Positions 61,752 through 64,000 of a DNA stretch of 64,000 bases are shown in pieces; position 1 is the first letter of the stretch, and the number at the start of each line of letters is the position of its first letter. The position numbers and the translations under genes are program-made. Under the pieces are notes generated by a model. That model searched no databases, was not told the DNA's origin, and was given only the letters and a program-made list of their open reading frames with translations. The DNA lies in contig JACSYO010002129.1 of assembly GCA_016806645.1 (NCBI GenBank), forward strand, positions 62,001 through 126,000, given 5' to 3'. Source of the stretch: Ophiodon elongatus. Taxonomy: Eukaryota; Chordata; Actinopteri; Perciformes; Hexagrammidae.

Positions 61752-63699
61752 TGGCTGAAGAGACCCTGAAACCTTAATGGATTCCTGCAGAGTGAAGGAC
61801 AATCGTAGCCCATGGCCAGTCCAAGCTTATCCTCTGCTCATCTCATCTCAGCTCAGCTCAGAGCCAGCCACGGCTCCAGCTAGGCCTCAGGCCATCTGGA
61901 TGACACACAACCACGTACACACACTCTCTCTCTCACACACACACACTCGGACAGTGAGTCCTGGAAGTTAAGTCCCACGCTTGTTTGTGAACACGCCATT
62001 CAAAAATCTCTCAAAAAAATCGGTATGTAAGGTACATCCCTGCTGTATTTACACGGTGAATTTCCACCTTAAACCTGGAACATGTCAAACAGTGTAGGTG
62101 TGAAATATGTTACAATATGGCGAAAGTAGAGAATTGCAGTGGTGCCAGAAATAGGCTGGTTACGGTGGTTGCTGTCACCATTGAAGTGTACTAGCTCAAT
62201 AATGGGTGTGCTCAATTATGGCTAAATTTATACAGTAACAGTCGGACCAGAAAAATAAATGCCTGGAAAAGTTAAAGGATTTAGGTTCATGCATCACAAT
62301 CTGTATGAAATTGGACTGGTGATGTTTCTTTTCCAATGTTTACATTGATTCAATATTGTCAAAATATTTAGTTTGAGCCTTACCTCCACACTTGGCATGT
62401 TACTATTTAGTCAGCAAGCTACAAACGATATACCAGACATAACAGTCATGGTAATAAACTGAAATGATCTGCACAAACACAAGCTGAGCAGCATAACTAT
62501 CAGCAATGCAATAACCTATTATTGACCAAAAACCTTGCAAAAATGATCTTATTCTGTCCCGTCAACACACCCCTGTTCTAACTCAACAGCCAAGAAATTA
62601 AATTAACTCCTCCTTGAGCTGTTTTGCCCGAGAGCTGAGCCCTTCCACTGAAGTATTAGCGCTCATTGGCGTCACAGATGGCCCTGAATGGCCAGAAATA
62701 GTTACCATATCAAGTGTGTTTTGTATATAAAGTATGTATAACATTTGGTGTGCCGCCTTTGATAGGGGCTAAGTGGAATGAGCGCGATCACTCCTGGTGG
62801 TCCGCTACAGTTTAACACTCCTCTTGGCTCACTCTGTGGTTCTAATAGCTGGCCAGCTGTACGCTACTGTGTACTTACACCACAGGGTAGTTAAGAGAAC
62901 AAGGCCACACACTGACACTATGCATTGTAATCCCACTGTGACACCAAGACTTTGCATGCATGTAAGTATGTGTGCGCTTGACTGTGAACATACACACTCA
63001 CCTGCCCAGTACGTCCGCCGATGTGCTAAATTGCTTGTGTGGGTTTTCTGCATTTGTGTGTGGAGTTATTTTGTCTGGCCTCGCCTGCTGTTTGCATCTC
63101 CGCGTGCTTTAATTAGTATGCGTTTTTGCATCAAGGCCTTTGTGATTTGGCACTGGCACTGAATGCTGGCGAGGCATAAAAAGATTTGAAGTCTGTCTGT
63201 GCTAGTCATTCAGCCTTAATGGCGTTAGTTACACAACTGAACTCAAGTCCCTGCTGCATAAATGGGTGGCATTTAGAAATATGAGAAAGTCTGATGGCAG
63301 TGAATCATGTAGCGCACCGCAGCGGAGCATGTCGGGGATGACTGACATTGACATTGACCCAGATGGGCACTGCTCCTGAATGGACAGCGGCTGAAACCTA
63401 AGCAGCGCTAGCTCAGTGTCAGGGAGTGAAAACCGCCCCACTCTGTGGGTTTCAGCACTAACAGAAGTGGGAGAGAGGGGCTGACTCAGTGCCCTCATCT
63501 GCCGCAGAGCCCGTCTGGCAGGGGGAAATGGTGTGCAGTGAGAGCCTCAGTTTATAAGGAACTTCTAAATTCCAGCCTGCTTAAGTGGCACATGAACTGC
63601 TCTGTTTAGACATGACAGCACGCCCACCATCAGCTTACTGCGTGTCATGCCCTCCCCACTGACGATGGAAAGCAGAGCCCGGTCAAAGCCCTCTCCTCC

Positions 63700-63720
63700 T
63701 TCAGGACAGCGGACAGCACC
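63700..63720 (+). promoter_or_regulatory. RE1/NRSE-like REST site 1
   Basis: The site reads TTCAGGACAGC followed by GGACAGCACC. Against the 17-base NRSE core (TTYAGMRCCNNRGMSAG) it matches 15 positions. The mismatches are G at position 6 and A at position 9. The right half (GGACAGC) is intact. REST bound at such sites represses neuronal genes outside neurons. A pyrimidine tract and AG precede it, so it also imitates a splice acceptor, but no matching donor follows. Confidence 0.4.
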
Positions 63721-63769
63721 TACCAGTCTCTGATGCAGCAGTCATTTTCCCCCAAAGAAGTTTTGTCAG

Positions 63770-63790
63770 TTCAGGACCACGGACAGCAGC
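63770..63790 (+). promoter_or_regulatory. RE1/NRSE-like REST site 2
   Basis: The site reads TTCAGGACCAC followed by GGACAGCAGC. It matches 16 of 17 positions of the NRSE core and 18 of 21 of the long form of RE1. The only core mismatch is G for A/C at position 6. It lies in the same orientation as site 1, with starts exactly 70 bases apart. This is the best single match to a long transcription-factor motif that I found. Confidence 0.5.
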
Positions 63791-63961
63791 TCTCACAGTC
63801 GCTGGCACGAGTCTCAGCACAGAGAAACACTGGCTGTCCTTCAACACCCCAGAACCCCCTTCACTGCCAGATTACTCACTCTGTCTCTACTTCTATTCTG
63901 TTTCTGTGCCCCTGTCTCCACCTGTGCTGGAAAGGAAGCCGGCAGCCATTTTGTCATTTGT

Positions 63962-63964
63962 GTT

Positions 63965-63996
<32 letters not shown>

Positions 63997-64000
63997 TGCG
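63962..64000. repeat. (GT)n to (GTGC)n repeat, cut by window end
   Basis: GT units change to tandem GTGC units that continue to the last base of the window. Confidence 0.95.

Larger units (their letters stand above)
53094..64000 (+). other. Downstream intron, incomplete in the window
   Basis: This stretch follows the GTGCGT donor and holds no recognisable second coding exon in phase 1. It contains GT, GA and CA microsatellites, long pyrimidine-rich (56.7-57.2 kb) and purine-rich (57.8-58.1 kb) tracts, a hAT-like fragment near 55.74 kb, and tandem RE1-like sites at 63.7 kb. The intron is therefore at least 10.9 kb. Confidence 0.4.

Noticed and set aside
63618..64000. Plus-strand frame open for about 127 codons to the window end, after a splice-acceptor-like CCTCCTTCAG
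   Set aside because: No matching donor, no family resemblance, ends in a Cys-Val/Arg-Ala repeat frame, and the acceptor-like AG is part of RE1-like site 1.
1..64000. CRISPR arrays, prokaryotic operons, tRNA or rRNA genes
   Set aside because: No spaced direct repeats, Shine-Dalgarno-led gene runs, cloverleaf A/B-box pairs or rRNA-like blocks were seen; everything fits vertebrate intronic or intergenic DNA.

Overview
The window reads as non-coding DNA from a vertebrate, most likely a teleost fish. The reasons are intron-like composition, a very high density of long GT/CA and GA/CT microsatellites, dispersed repeats that resemble fish families, and GT-AG splice signals. No bacterial or viral gene organisation is present, and nearly all long open frames are low-complexity or chance frames. 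Repeat-family names and transcription-factor sites come from memory and visual matching; no search was run. Layout: 1-13.4 kb has no recognisable gene. It holds microsatellites, a G-quadruplex-prone block near 1.55 kb, a PBX/MEIS-type site near 7.13 kb and a possible LTR-retroelement remnant at 11.2-12.05 kb. 13.4-15.0 kb is a CpG-richer patch with a YY1-type motif, a nested set of palindromes and a promoter/5'-exon-like block that ends in a good splice donor at 15012/15013. 15.0-52.9 kb looks like one long intron or intergenic stretch. It carries a cluster of repeats at 21.7-23.3 kb, including two CTCF-like motifs and a 398-bp element with perfect 16-bp terminal inverted repeats. It also carries a full CRE and a 15-bp perfect hairpin at 25.2-25.3 kb, two RFX X-box-like sites (34.2 and 36.4 kb), a MITE-like repeat at 40.4-40.7 kb and a cluster of four octamer (POU) motifs at 42.2 kb. 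52.9-53.1 kb is the only well supported protein-coding exon. It has a branch point, a polypyrimidine tract, an AG acceptor, a 116-nt 5'UTR without ATG, a strong-context ATG, 23 codons of signal peptide and a phase-1 CAG|GTGCGT donor. 53.1-64 kb is again intron-like, with microsatellites, a hAT-like end and, at 63.70 and 63.79 kb, two tandem RE1/NRSE-like (REST) sites exactly 70 bp apart. Working model (inference): a plus-strand gene for a secreted or membrane protein has a non-coding first exon near 14.4-15.0 kb and a signal-peptide exon at 52.9 kb, separated by an intron of about 38 kb, with the next coding exons beyond the window. A phase-1 signal-peptide exon, very long introns, and POU, RFX and RE1-type motifs would fit a neuronal cell-surface gene such as an immunoglobulin-superfamily adhesion molecule. 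The gene itself cannot be named from 23 residues.
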